A stretch of DNA of 39,706 nucleotides from an uncultured Rhodospirillales bacterium (GTDB lineage Bacteria > Pseudomonadota > Alphaproteobacteria > ATCC43930 > CGMCC-115725): assembly GCA_903822185.1 (NCBI GenBank), contig CAIJOA010000021.1, forward strand, positions 1 through 39,706, written 5' to 3'. The notes under the pieces were generated by a model. The model ran no database searches and had not been told where the DNA came from. It worked only from the letters and a program-made list of their open reading frames with translations. Position 1 is the stretch's first letter; each line of letters starts with the position of its first letter. The translations under genes and the position numbers were made by a program. Below, in pieces: positions 14,472-23,800 of this stretch.

Positions 14472-15133
14472 TCGGCTTCCTTGGCGCGCGGCAAAAGGCT
14501 GAGATTGGTCTTGCCGTTGAAGACGATGGTTTCGCCGCGGTTGTACATCGTGAAACCCTCGGCGATGACGTTGCCGAACGGGCCTTGGCCGTTCACGGGT
14601 TCATCACCCTGGGCCGTGCCGTTGACCATATCGACGCGGGCGCTATCGGTGTGGAATTCGTTGCCCCGATCCTGATAGAGCTCGACATTGCCGTACATCT
14701 CGAGGACCTGCGGCTGCGGCTGATAGGTGCCGGCATAGCTCGTGACCTCGACCCAATTGCCGCTGTTGGTCGTCATGTCCGCCTTGGGCCCATCCAGCGA
14801 CACGATATCGTCAGTGCGCGAAATTTGCGTCGCGGCTTCGGCGGTCAGCGTGAAGGGGCGGCTGTCTTTGTCGATGCCGGTATATTTCGGCTGCACCATG
14901 CGCAGCTTGCGCGCTTCGCTCAAATCGATGCGCGGCAGTTTGAATTTCATATGCTCGAACGTCGCCTGAAGCTGTGGCCAGATCGCGACCATCATCAGCA
15001 GCGTCACGGCCAACGACGGCAGAACCCATTTCGATCGTTGAACGAAGCGGCTGTGGCTACGGGTATCGCCGAAACGCAGGCGGCGGCGCAAATTCATCCG
15101 CAGCGAGAATGTCGGATCGACCGGGCTTCTCAT
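14468..15133 (-). CDS. lptC: LPS export membrane protein LptC
   Basis: This 221-residue protein has one transmembrane helix near residues 32-50 (KWVLPSLAVTLLMMVAIW) and a periplasmic OstA-like beta domain. It passes lipopolysaccharide from the LptBFG complex to LptA. I chose the ATG at 15133, which follows an AGAAGG ribosome site; an in-frame start further upstream would overlap kdsD and lacks support. Conserved segments include the PKYTGIDKDSRPFTLTAEAA region. It overlaps the start of lptA by four bases and follows kdsD by ten. Confidence 0.92.
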   Translation of the reverse strand: MRSPVDPTFSLRMNLRRRLRFGDTRSHSRFVQRSKWVLPSLAVTLLMMVAIWPQLQATFEHMKFKLPRIDLSEARKLRMVQPKYTGIDKDSRPFTLTAEAATQISRTDDIVSLDGPKADMTTNSGNWVEVTSYAGTYQPQPQVLEMYGNVELYQDRGNEFHTDSARVDMVNGTAQGDEPVNGQGPFGNVIAEGFTMYNRGETIVFNGKTNLSLLPRAKEAE

Positions 15134-15143
15134 ACGGGCCTTC

Positions 15144-16115
15144 TCACGCAATCCCCGAGCGCAGGCAGTCATGGATATGAATGATGCCCAACGGCCGGCC
15201 TTCGGCATCGACCGCGAAGAGGCTGGTGATCGCATATTGATTCATGCGGCCCAGCGCTTCGACGGCGAGTGCTTGCGGCCGAATGGTCTTGGGCTGCTGG
15301 TTCATCACTGCATCGACCGGCGTGCGCAAAATCGCATCGCCCATATGGCGGCGCAAATCGCCGTCGGTGATGATGCCGGCCAAGCGCCCGGCCGCATCGG
15401 TGACGCCGGCGCAGCCGAAACTCTTGGTGGTGATTTCCATAATCGCTTCGCTCATCGCCGCGCCCGATGGCACCAGCGGCATGGCGCTGCCGATATGCAT
15501 GATGTCTTTGACGGTCATCAGCTGACGGCCCAACTGACCGCCGGGATGAAGCTGCTGGAAGTCGGCGCTCGAGAAACCTTTGCGTTCCAGCATCGCGGCG
15601 GCGAGCGCGTCGCCGAGGGCAAGCATCATCGTCGTCGAGGTCATCGGCGCCAAGCCCATCGGGCAGCCTTCATCGACGGCCGGAACGACCAAGGTGACGT
15701 CGGCGGCTTCGCCGAGCGCGCTCTTGCCTCGGCTGGTCATCGCGACCAGCGGAATGCGGAAACGGCGCGTATAAGCGACGATGTCGCCCAGTTCGGCGGT
15801 GTCGCCGGAATTGGACAGGGCCAGTACGGCATCGCCGGGCGCGATCATGCCGAGATCGCCATGGCTCGCCTCGCCGGGATGGACGAACTGCGCCGGCGAT
15901 CCGGTCGAGGCCATGGTGGCGGCGATCTTGCGGGCCACATGGCCGCTCTTGCCCATGCCGGTGACGGTGATCCGGCCTTTTGTGGCGGCCAGCAGATCGA
16001 CGGCTTCGGTGAAGGCGCCGTCCAGCTCGTCCCGCAACGCGGTCAAGCCAGCGATCTCGGTGCTGAGAACCCGGCGTGCGGCGGCGAGCGCGGTATCGAT
16101 GGCGTCTTTCGGCAT
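15144..16115 (-). CDS. kdsD: Arabinose 5-phosphate isomerase KdsD
   Basis: This 323-residue enzyme converts ribulose 5-phosphate to arabinose 5-phosphate, the first step of Kdo synthesis for lipopolysaccharide. The SIS sugar-isomerase domain (about 30-185) shows the TGMGKSGHVARKIAATMAST and ALSNSGDT signatures. Two CBS domains follow (about 200-320), the first starting at the VKDIMHIG segment. I chose the ATG at 16115; a GTG at 16157 would add 14 residues, and neither has a strong ribosome site. It starts the kdsD–lptC–lptA–lptB run. A promoter-like pair (TTGACC, 17 bases, CATAGT) lies upstream. Confidence 0.95.
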   Translation of the reverse strand: MPKDAIDTALAAARRVLSTEIAGLTALRDELDGAFTEAVDLLAATKGRITVTGMGKSGHVARKIAATMASTGSPAQFVHPGEASHGDLGMIAPGDAVLALSNSGDTAELGDIVAYTRRFRIPLVAMTSRGKSALGEAADVTLVVPAVDEGCPMGLAPMTSTTMMLALGDALAAAMLERKGFSSADFQQLHPGGQLGRQLMTVKDIMHIGSAMPLVPSGAAMSEAIMEITTKSFGCAGVTDAAGRLAGIITDGDLRRHMGDAILRTPVDAVMNQQPKTIRPQALAVEALGRMNQYAITSLFAVDAEGRPLGIIHIHDCLRSGIA

Positions 16116-16216
16116 TAGATGGGCGCTACCAGATCGGTTGGCGGTTACGATGAGCACCCCGATAACGGGGCAGGCCCCGATTCCATGCGGCGCCTTGCAT
16201 AATTTATATAGGCGAA

Positions 16217-16245
16217 ACTATGCCGCTCCCTCCCTCGTGGGTCAA
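16217..16245 (-). promoter_or_regulatory. Candidate sigma-70 promoter for kdsD–lpt
   Basis: On the minus strand TTGACC is followed by a 17-base spacer and CATAGT, in the gap between the RNase D gene and kdsD. The predicted start near 16210 leaves a leader of about 95 bases to the chosen kdsD start. The -35 is good and the -10 is moderate. Confidence 0.5.
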
Positions 16246-16288
16246 CGCACAGACCCGGGAGGATTGTGCTGCAGTGCAGCAATAGCCT

Positions 16289-16900
16289 TTAATGTGCGAA
16301 AATGTCAACGCTTTCAAAGCCGCTCAGGTCCAGGAAGGCCCGGGTCGGCAGGAAAGAAAAACAGGCCGCGGCCAGCTGGGCGCGGTTTTCGCGGACCAGC
16401 ATTTCGTCGAGTCGGATTTTAAGCTGATGCAGATGCAGCACGTCCGACGCTGCGTATTTTTTCTGCTCTTCGGTCAGAACGGCAGCGCCCCAGTCCGAGC
16501 TTTGCTGCTGCTTAGAGATTTCGACCCCGATCAGGTCGCGGCAAAGGTCTTTGAGGCCATGCCGGTCGGTGAAGGTCCGGACCAGCTTCGAGGCGATCTT
16601 GGTGCAATAGACCGGGGACGCCACGGCGCCCAGATAATGCGCCATCACTGCGATGTCGAAACGGCCGAAATGGAACAGCTTGAGGACCTTGGGGTCGGTC
16701 AGCAGGGCGCGCAGATTGGGCGCGTCATACGCGCCTTGCGCGAATTGGACGAGATGGCTGTCGCCGTCGCCGCTGGACAGCTGGGCAAGGCATAGCCGGT
16801 CGCGCAGGGGGTTAAGGCCCATCGTCTCGGTATCGATCGCGACGATGGAGCCGAAGCTCAGACCAGCCGGGAGATCGCCATGATGGAGATGGATCGTCAT
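16289..16900 (-). CDS. RNase D-like 3'-5' exonuclease (DEDDy)
   Basis: This 203-residue protein contains only the exonuclease domain of RNase D. The DEDDy catalytic residues are visible: Asp23 and Glu25 in AIDTETMGL, Asp82 in HFGRFDIAVM, and Tyr149 with Asp153 in KYAASDVLHL. It lacks the HRDC domains that E. coli RNase D uses to bind RNA; such short forms are common in alphaproteobacteria, where they sit next to kdsD. The likely role is trimming tRNA or other RNA 3' ends. It begins 44 bases after a tRNA-Leu gene on the same strand. Confidence 0.9.
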   Translation of the reverse strand: MTIHLHHGDLPAGLSFGSIVAIDTETMGLNPLRDRLCLAQLSSGDGDSHLVQFAQGAYDAPNLRALLTDPKVLKLFHFGRFDIAVMAHYLGAVASPVYCTKIASKLVRTFTDRHGLKDLCRDLIGVEISKQQQSSDWGAAVLTEEQKKYAASDVLHLHQLKIRLDEMLVRENRAQLAAACFSFLPTRAFLDLSGFESVDIFAH

Positions 16901-16944
16901 CTGCCTGCTTGCCGTAAGGGGGACAACACCCGCCCGAAAAATCG

Positions 16945-17031
16945 TGGTGCCCTGGAGAAGACTCGAACTTCCACAACCTTTCGGTTACTAGAACCTGAAT
17001 CTAGCGCGTCTACCAATTCCGCCACCAGGGC
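16945..17031 (-). tRNA. tRNA-Leu (anticodon CAG)
   Basis: On the minus strand the 87 bases fold as a class II tRNA with acceptor GCCCTGG, a long variable arm (TAACCGAAAGGTTGT) and an encoded CCA. The anticodon stem is CTAGA/TCTAG with loop TTCAGGT, so the anticodon is CAG, reading the CUG leucine codon. A strong promoter is directly upstream. Confidence 0.95.
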
Positions 17032-17041
17032 GCCGGGCGGG

Positions 17042-17070
17042 TGATTACGCGTCGGCCCGCGCCGTGTCAA
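17042..17070 (-). promoter_or_regulatory. Sigma-70 promoter of tRNA-Leu
   Basis: On the minus strand TTGACA, a 17-base spacer and TAATCA lie ten bases before the mature tRNA 5' end. The -35 is the exact consensus and the spacing is ideal. The intervening sequence is GC-rich, like the discriminators of stringently controlled stable-RNA promoters. Confidence 0.85.
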
Positions 17071-17134
17071 TGCAGGGCGTTCACAGGACCGGGCCTCTCG
17101 CACCTGTGCGGCAATTATTGTATAGGTTGGACCC

Positions 17135-18085
17135 ATGACAGCTCGTCGAATTACGGTTCTTGGCGCGTCCGGATTCATTGGACGCTATGTGGTCAAACGG
17201 CTTGCCCAGGATGGCGCGGTCGTCGCCGCCTGTTGCCGCCATACCCGCACCGCCGGCTATCTGCGGACCATGGGCGATGTCGGCCAGGTCGCCCTGTTCA
17301 ACGCCGATCTTTTGGACGAACGCGCCCTGGCGGCAGTGATCGCCGGGTCGGACGTTGTCATCAATGCGGTCGGCGTGTTGTACGAAAGCGGCAAGCGGAC
17401 CTTCGACGCCGTTCATAACCAAGGCGCGGCGCGGGTCGCGGCGCTGGCCAAGGCCGCCGGCGTGAAGCAACTGGTCCATATCTCGGCGATCACGGCCGAT
17501 GCGAACGGCGCCTCGTTTTATGCGCGAAGCAAGGCGGCCGGCGAGGCCGCAGTGCGCGCCGCGTTTCCGGGTGCGGTCATTCTCCGGCCCTCGCTGGTGT
17601 TCGGACCCGAGGATATGTTCTTCAATCGTTTCGCGGCCCTGGCGCGGTATCTCCCTGCCCTGCCGGTCATCGGCACCGGCGACAACAAATTCCAACCGGT
17701 CTATGTCGATGACGTCGCGGCGGCCGTGCTCGCCGTGATTGCGCGTCCCGATACGGCGGGCAAGACCTACGATCTCGCCGGTCCTGCCGTCTTTACGCAA
17801 CGCCAATTGCTGGAACTCGTCTTGTCGATCACCGGGCGCAAACGCCTGCTGGTCACGGTTCCCGCCGGTATCGCCAGCCTCAAAGCATTTTTCCTCGAAC
17901 TACTGCCGAGTCCGCTCCTCACCCGCGATCAGGTGCGGATGATGCGGCAGGATGCGGTGACGAAGGCCGGCGTTTCGGGGCTTGCCGATCTCGGCATCGC
18001 GCCAAAGGCGCTGGAATTGATTTTGCCGACCTATCTCGAGCGCTATCGCCGTCTCGGCCAGGGCTTCAAGCCCAGCCACGCCTAA
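17135..18085 (+). CDS. NAD(P)-binding protein of the complex I NDUFA9 family
   Basis: This 316-residue Rossmann-fold protein of the atypical SDR group has the nucleotide motif GASGFIG at residues 10-16, followed by an adenine-binding stretch. An LRPSLVFGPED segment lies near 150-160 and a QPVYVDDVAAAV segment near 188-200. The C-terminal region (from about 225) has a low-complexity helical part (LELLPSPLLTRDQVRMM) characteristic of the NDUFA9-like family. In mitochondria and in some alphaproteobacteria this protein is an accessory subunit of NADH dehydrogenase; whether it is one here cannot be seen. It reads away from tRNA-Leu. Confidence 0.85.
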   Translation: MTARRITVLGASGFIGRYVVKRLAQDGAVVAACCRHTRTAGYLRTMGDVGQVALFNADLLDERALAAVIAGSDVVINAVGVLYESGKRTFDAVHNQGAARVAALAKAAGVKQLVHISAITADANGASFYARSKAAGEAAVRAAFPGAVILRPSLVFGPEDMFFNRFAALARYLPALPVIGTGDNKFQPVYVDDVAAAVLAVIARPDTAGKTYDLAGPAVFTQRQLLELVLSITGRKRLLVTVPAGIASLKAFFLELLPSPLLTRDQVRMMRQDAVTKAGVSGLADLGIAPKALELILPTYLERYRRLGQGFKPSHA

Positions 18086-18088
18086 GCG

Positions 18089-18679
18089 CTAAAACGCCGA
18101 ATTCGGTTCCTGCAGGAAGGCTTCTTCCTGCGCTGTCGAGATACGCCCCAGCGCTGCGTTGCGATGCGGAAAGCGGCCGAACCGCGCGATAATTTCGTGA
18201 TGCCGCCGGGCGAATTCCAGATTTCCCTTAAAGCCGGGATCGCGGGCCAGCGCGGTATAGAGGACGAGGGACTGGTCCTGGTCCTCGATCTCTTCGCTGT
18301 GCATGAACGGCAAATAGATGAATTGCCGCCAACTGCCGGGCAGCGACCGGTCGAAGCCCCGTTCGCGCGCGTGCTTGGCGACGTCGCGCGCCATGACGTC
18401 GGTTGCAAAACATTGCCCGGTGCCGCGATAGAGATTGCGCGGCAACTGATCCAATAAAAGAATAAGCGCGAGGCAAGGTTCGGCTTCGAGCGCCCAGTCG
18501 GCACATTCTCCGCCGGCTGCGCGGTGCTGCAACGCGCCGAACTGGCTGTGTAATTGCCCGTCGAAAGCGGGATCAACCCGGAACCACACATCGCGCTGGT
18601 TGAAACGCGTCGGCGAGTGCGGCGGTCCGAACCAAAAATCGATCAGCGCCGTGGCTTCAGCGCGTTCCGCTTCGGTCAT
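18089..18679 (-). CDS. DUF924 family protein
   Basis: This protein of about 196 residues has DUF924 signatures: an IDFWFGPP start, a DQLPRNLYRGTGQCFATD segment near residues 80-97, and a YLPFMHSEEIEDQD segment further on, with a closing RFGRFPHRNAALGR. The fold is all-helical and TPR-like; the function is unknown. The start is uncertain: ATG at 18679 or 18682, weakly supported by GAGAG, while 18709 would add ten residues. It converges with the NDUFA9-like gene, only three bases apart. Confidence 0.85.
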   Translation of the reverse strand: MTEAERAEATALIDFWFGPPHSPTRFNQRDVWFRVDPAFDGQLHSQFGALQHRAAGGECADWALEAEPCLALILLLDQLPRNLYRGTGQCFATDVMARDVAKHARERGFDRSLPGSWRQFIYLPFMHSEEIEDQDQSLVLYTALARDPGFKGNLEFARRHHEIIARFGRFPHRNAALGRISTAQEEAFLQEPNSAF

Positions 18680-18777
18680 CATCACTCTCGAATAACGGAT
18701 TTGCCGCATGGAAACCAGCGCGGCAAAGCGCGCAGGATTTTGCTTCGTGGTCAGTTTTGAGTAGCATGCAGCGAACC

Positions 18778-19449
18778 ATGCGCTTGCTGTATCACCTTTG
18801 GCTGTCCCCCTTTGCGCGCAAGGTTCGTCTTGTGCTGCAGGAAAAAAATCTCGAATTCACGCTCAAGGTCGAAAAGACCTGGGAACGGCGTCCGGAATTC
18901 CTTGCTCTCGATCCGGCAGGCGAAGTGCCGGTGCTGGTCGAGCCTGACGGCACGGTGCTGTCCGATGCCTGCGCCATCGCCGAATATCTCGACGAAACCT
19001 ACCGCGACAAATTGTTGCTGGGTCTCAATCCGGTCGATCGCGCCGAAGTGCGGCGGCTGGTCGCGTGGTTCGACCTTAAAATGAATCGCGAAGTCACCGA
19101 ACCGCTGATCGGCGAAAAATTCACCAAGCGCTATATCGGCTTCGGCGAGCCCGATTCATCGATCATTCGCGCGGCTAAGGCGAACCTTCGCTATCACCTC
19201 GATTACATCGGCTATCTGACCGAACGCTATCGCGGCTGGCTGGGCGGCGATCATTTCTCGCTCGCCGACATCACCGCGGCGGCGCATCTCTCGTCGCTCG
19301 ATTATCTCGACGATGTCGCCTGGGACGATTTCGAACCGGCCAAGGAATGGTATGCGCGGGTGAAATCGAGGCCGAGTTTCCGGCCGCTGCTGCTGGATCA
19401 TGTGCCCGGCGCACCGCCGCCCAAGCACTACGCCGATCTCGATTTCTGA
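18778..19449 (+). CDS. FzlA-like glutathione-S-transferase-fold protein
   Basis: This 223-residue protein has a thioredoxin-like N-terminal domain (MRLLYHLWLSPFARKVRLVL) with no catalytic Cys-Pro pair, and a helical C-terminal domain (about 90-200). The tail ends in KHYADLDF, which I recognise as the conserved end of alphaproteobacterial FzlA. In Caulobacter FzlA binds FtsZ and is needed for constriction, with the C-terminal tail essential. I am fairly sure of the GST fold and less sure of the FzlA assignment. In-frame starts TTG 18757 and ATG 18766 are possible; the ATG at 18778 fits the family N-terminus best. No strong ribosome site is seen. Confidence 0.78.
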   Translation: MRLLYHLWLSPFARKVRLVLQEKNLEFTLKVEKTWERRPEFLALDPAGEVPVLVEPDGTVLSDACAIAEYLDETYRDKLLLGLNPVDRAEVRRLVAWFDLKMNREVTEPLIGEKFTKRYIGFGEPDSSIIRAAKANLRYHLDYIGYLTERYRGWLGGDHFSLADITAAAHLSSLDYLDDVAWDDFEPAKEWYARVKSRPSFRPLLLDHVPGAPPPKHYADLDF

Positions 19450-19532
19450 GGACATCAGGCATATCCTCTTTGAGGTAGAAGAAAGCCAGTTCTTTTGCCG
19501 GCGTGCAACGGGTGAACGTGCGAGATGAAAAG

Positions 19533-20009
19533 ATGACTTTCAATAAGCTTTTGACCGTGATTGGCGCATTTCTTCTGCTGGCGACAATGTCGTCAAAAGC
19601 GATTGCTCAAAATGGCGACCAAAAAATAGTCGTCTTTAACGGTTCAAAAATTCAAATAGATCAAAAAGATACAAACGAACCTATCGATGTAATTTTGAAC
19701 GATAAAAAGGTTTTTCACACGGAAGACGCCTTGAGCGCCTCGGTGGCGGCAACGATCTCAATTTCTGGCGGATCGGCTTTTCTCGTCGAAATAGATTCGG
19801 GCGGAACAGCTTGTCCCGCAACTTTTAGACTGATCGTCGCCTACGACGACGCCAAGCGGCAACCTCAAGTAAGCGAAGAATTTGGATCATGTTCTGATTT
19901 TTTCGGAATTACGTCTGCTAACGTTCTGACCGTCACAGTTCCGAAATTTCGATCTGGGAAGGCATCGACGTTAACGCTCAGTAACGGCAAAATCACAGTT
20001 TCAAAATAA
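19533..20009 (+). CDS. Small secreted protein of unknown function
   Basis: This 158-residue protein has a signal peptide ending Lys-Ala-Ile-Ala-Gln near residue 26. The mature part has a beta-rich look with two cysteines (GGTACPATFRL and EEFGSCSDFFG) that could form one disulfide. A pattern of ACPATF, a nearby SEEFGSC and a closing hydrophobic strand is seen in many uncharacterised proteobacterial exported proteins. I chose ATG 19533, with GAGATGAAAAG just upstream; an earlier ATG at 19503 has no support. Codon use and base composition are clearly more AT-rich than the neighbours, suggesting transfer. Function is unknown. Confidence 0.75.
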   Translation: MTFNKLLTVIGAFLLLATMSSKAIAQNGDQKIVVFNGSKIQIDQKDTNEPIDVILNDKKVFHTEDALSASVAATISISGGSAFLVEIDSGGTACPATFRLIVAYDDAKRQPQVSEEFGSCSDFFGITSANVLTVTVPKFRSGKASTLTLSNGKITVSK

Positions 20010-20024
20010 AAGTCCGGAAGTTCT

Positions 20025-20888
20025 CTAAGGCTTTTTCTTCGCCGGGGTCGTCAGCAGGGCTGCGCCCGGTGTGCTGTCAGCGAGATGGGCGAGATTGTCC
20101 TTTGCCGCATCGGCCGGCGGCGATCCTGCAGCCAGTTTTTGCACCTGAGTCCAATCCGCGCGCGCGCCGTCGGTATTGCCCTGAAGCTGGCGGATATTGC
20201 CGCGCTCCAACAGACCGGCGACGGCGTTCGGTTCGAGTGTCAGCGCGCGCTCGACATCGTCCGAGGCGAGGTCGAGGCTGTTGAGCTGACGGTAAGCCGA
20301 GGCGCGATAGACCAAGGCATCGACCCGGTTCGGATTTGCATCCAGCGCGCGATTCAGATCGTCGATCGCCTCGAAGAATTTTCCGCCAAGGGCAAAGGCC
20401 TCGGCGCGGTCGATCATGATTTCCGGATCGTTGGGCTTGAAGGCGAGGGCGGCGTCGAACGCGGCCTTGGCTTCGTTGGGCTTCGCCGCCAGCAGCCAGG
20501 CCTGACCCGCTTGGGACAGCGCATCGCCGCGCAATGCGGGAGATGCCTGCATCATGGCGTTGGCCAGCCCCTGCAGTTGGGTCGCTGCTTCGGGATATTG
20601 CTTCAGCCCCACCAGTGCGACGGCGGCGCAATGCTGCGCCGGAAAGCCGCCGCCCAGATTGCGCCAGGAGGTAGCATCGTCATAGGCGCGCTGAGGGTTG
20701 GACCGGGTCAGCGCCAGGCATTGGTCGTAATGTTGTGCGTCGGAAGGTGGCGGGGCAAGAGCGGCGCGCGGACCCTGGGCCGTGGCGGCCGAGGGCAGCA
20801 TCGCCGCGGCAAGCAAAAGCGCCGCCGCGGCGCACTTCAACCCGGTCTCTAAGAAGCTTTTGTTACTCGCCCGCTTCGCGTGCCACAT
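20025..20888 (-). CDS. Periplasmic TPR-repeat protein
   Basis: This protein of about 287 residues has a signal peptide whose hydrophobic core (CAAAALLLAAAMLPSAA) begins near residue 19, after a basic N-terminus. At least three tetratricopeptide units are visible in the second half: around AGQAWLLAAKPNEAKAAFDA, EAFALGGKFFEAIDDLNRAL and ASAYRQLNSLDLASDDVERA. A Lys-rich tail ends the protein. It follows the RND pump and its start overlaps the pump's end by 26 bases, so translation is probably coupled. The role is likely protein-protein contact in the periplasm, possibly with the pump; that is inference from context only. Confidence 0.8.
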   Translation of the reverse strand: MWHAKRASNKSFLETGLKCAAAALLLAAAMLPSAATAQGPRAALAPPPSDAQHYDQCLALTRSNPQRAYDDATSWRNLGGGFPAQHCAAVALVGLKQYPEAATQLQGLANAMMQASPALRGDALSQAGQAWLLAAKPNEAKAAFDAALAFKPNDPEIMIDRAEAFALGGKFFEAIDDLNRALDANPNRVDALVYRASAYRQLNSLDLASDDVERALTLEPNAVAGLLERGNIRQLQGNTDGARADWTQVQKLAAGSPPADAAKDNLAHLADSTPGAALLTTPAKKKP

Positions 20889-23800
20889 GCATATCGGCAG
20901 CCCCGACCGCATGCGCGCTCTCGACTTTGCGCGAAAACAGCAACCGGAGTTTTTCCATATAGAGATAAATCACCGGCGTGATGTAGAGCGTTAGCGTCTG
21001 CGAGACAATAAGCCCGCCGACGACGACCAGCCCAAGGGGGCGGCGCAGTTCGGCGCCTTCGCCGAAACCGATAGCGATCGGCAAGCCGCCCATGATCGCG
21101 GCCATGGTCGTCATCATGATCGGACGGAAACGCAGCATGCAGGCTTCGAAGATCGCTTCTTCGGCGGTCGCGTTGGTCGATCGCTGCTTTTCCAACGCAA
21201 AGTCGATCATCATGATTGCGTTTTTCTTCACGATACCGATCAGCATGACGATGCCGATGATCGCGATGACGCTCATGTCCTGATGGAACAATTCGAGGGT
21301 CAGCAGCGCGCCGAGGCCGGCAGCGGGCAGGCCCGACAGAATCGTGATCGGATGGATGAAGCTTTCATAAAGAATGCCCAGGACGATGTAGATCACGATG
21401 ACCGCAGCGCCGAGCAGCAAGCCTTGGCCCTTGAGCGCATCCTGGAACACCTGGGCGTTGCCTTGGTAGCTCGTATTGACCGTCACCGGCAGATTGACGT
21501 CGCGTTCGAGGTCGGCGATTTCCTGAACCGCCGTGCCAAGCGGGAAGCCCGGCTGCAGGTTGAAGGAGATAGTCACCGAGGGAAGCTGGCCCTGATGGTT
21601 GACGGTAACCGGGCCGATGCCGGTGCTGATCGTGGAGAGTGCGCCCAGCGGAATGATCTGGCCGGTATTGCCGCGCAGATAAAGCTTCGACAGGTCGCTC
21701 GGCGACTGCTGATACTGCTTATCGACCTCGAGGATGACGTAATAGCTGTTCGCAGCTTCGTAGATCGTCGAGATCTGGCGCGCGCCGAAGGCGTTATAGA
21801 AAGTGTTCTTCACCTGATCGACGGTGATGCCGAGCTGCGAGGCTTTGTCGCGATCGACCGTGACGATGGCGAGGCGATTTCGCAGCTGCAGGTCGGTATT
21901 GACGTCCTGGAAGCCTTTGAGCTGACCGACCTTATCGAGCATCAGCTGGCCGTAGCGGTAGAGCTCCTCGGTGTTGCTGTCCTGCAGCGTGTATTGATAG
22001 GCCGATTTCGACGGCCGGCCGCCGAGATTGATGTTCTGTAGCGGCTGGAAGAAGGCGTTGACGCCGATCAGGCGCGCCATCTTCGGGCGCAGTTCCTGAA
22101 TGACCTCGGTTGCCGACAGGCTGCGTTCGTCGCGCGGTTTGAGCGCGATGAAAAAGCTGCCAGTGTTGAGCGACTGGTTGCTGCCGCTGACGCCGTTGAA
22201 GGCCATGACGTCGGCGACGTTCGGGTCGGCTTTGATGATCGCTGAGGCTTCGAGCGTGTGGCGCGCCATCGCATCGACCGAGATGTCCTGCGCGGTCTGA
22301 ATCGAGCCCATGATCGTGCCGGTATCTTCAATCGGGAAGAACCCCTTCGGTATCGTCGCGAACATATAAGCCGAAGCGCCGAGCGAGATGAGCGTGACGC
22401 ACAGCGTCGCCAGCCGCCAGCGCAGGACACCCGACAAGGTGCGGCGATAGCCGTTGAGGACGGCTTCGAACCCGGCTTCCGACCAACGATAGAGCGCATT
22501 GTGATGCTGCTCACCGCGATGCGCCTTCAGCAGCCGCGATGCCAGCATCGGGGTGAGGGTCAGCGAGACGAAGCCAGAGATAATGATAGTGAGGCTGATG
22601 GTGACGGCGAATTCGCGGAAGACGCGTCCGACGACGCCGTTCATGAACAGCACCGGGATGAACACCGCGACCAGCGACAAGGTGATCGACAAGATGGTGA
22701 AGGCGATTTCGCGCGAGCCGCGGAAGGCAGCATCGACCACGCTTTCGCCGCCTTCGATATGGCGCACGATATTTTCGAGCATGACGATGGCGTCATCGAC
22801 GACGAACCCGACCGACAAGGTCAGAGCCATCAGCGACAGGTTGTCGATGCTGTAACCCATCACTTCCATGCCGGCGAAGGTGCCGATGACCGACACCGGC
22901 AAGGCAAGCGCCGGAATGATCGTCGCGGTGACGTTCCGCAGGAACAGGAAGATGACGAGGATGACGAGCGCGGCGGTCAGAACCAGCGTGAATTGAACGT
23001 CGTTGACCGAATTGCGGATCGACACCGAGCGGTCGAGCAGCACGCCCAGTTTTACCGAGGCAGGAAGCTGCGCCTCGAATACCGGCAGCAGCGCCTTCAC
23101 CTGATCGACGACCTGAACCGTGTTGGCGTCGGGCTGGCGCTGCACGCCGAGAAGAATGCCGCGCTGGCCGTTCAGCCAGCTGGCGAGGCGATCGTTCTCG
23201 ACGCTATCGACGGCCTTGCCGACGTCGCGCAGCCGCACCGGGGCGCCGTTGCGATAGGCGACGATGAGGTTTTCGTAGCGGTCGGCATGTTCGAGCTGGC
23301 TATTGGCCTGCAGCGTGTAGGCCTGGTCTTGGCCGGTGAGTGTGCCGACCGGGGCGCTGGAATTGGCCGCGGCGACGGAGCTTTGCACGTCTTCGAGCGT
23401 CATGCCCTTAGCGGCGAGCGCCTCGGGATTCGCCTGAATACGGACGGCGAATTTCTGCTGGCCCATGACGAGGACCTGGCTGACGCCGCTGATGGTCGAG
23501 ATGCGCTGCGCGATCAGCGTCTCGGCATATTCATCGACCGCCGACAGCGGCAGCGTCGATGAGCTGAGATTGAGGAAGATGATCGGCGCATCGGCCGGAT
23601 TGGCTTTGATGAAGCTGGGCGGCGTCGTCATCTGCGTCGGCAGGCGCTTGGCTGCCGAGGTGAGGGCCGATTGCACGTCGAGCGCCGCGCCGTCGATGTC
23701 GCGGGTCAGATCGAACTGCATCGTGATCGAGGTGACGCCCTGGCCGCTCGAGGACACCATCGAGTTGAGGCCGGCAATGGTCGAGAACTGGCGTTCGAGC

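Noticed and set aside
22258-23562. Plus-strand open frame of 434 codons inside the RND pump gene
   Set aside because: The product is a highly charged, Arg/Asp/His-rich string typical of an antisense frame; the minus-strand gene is unmistakable.
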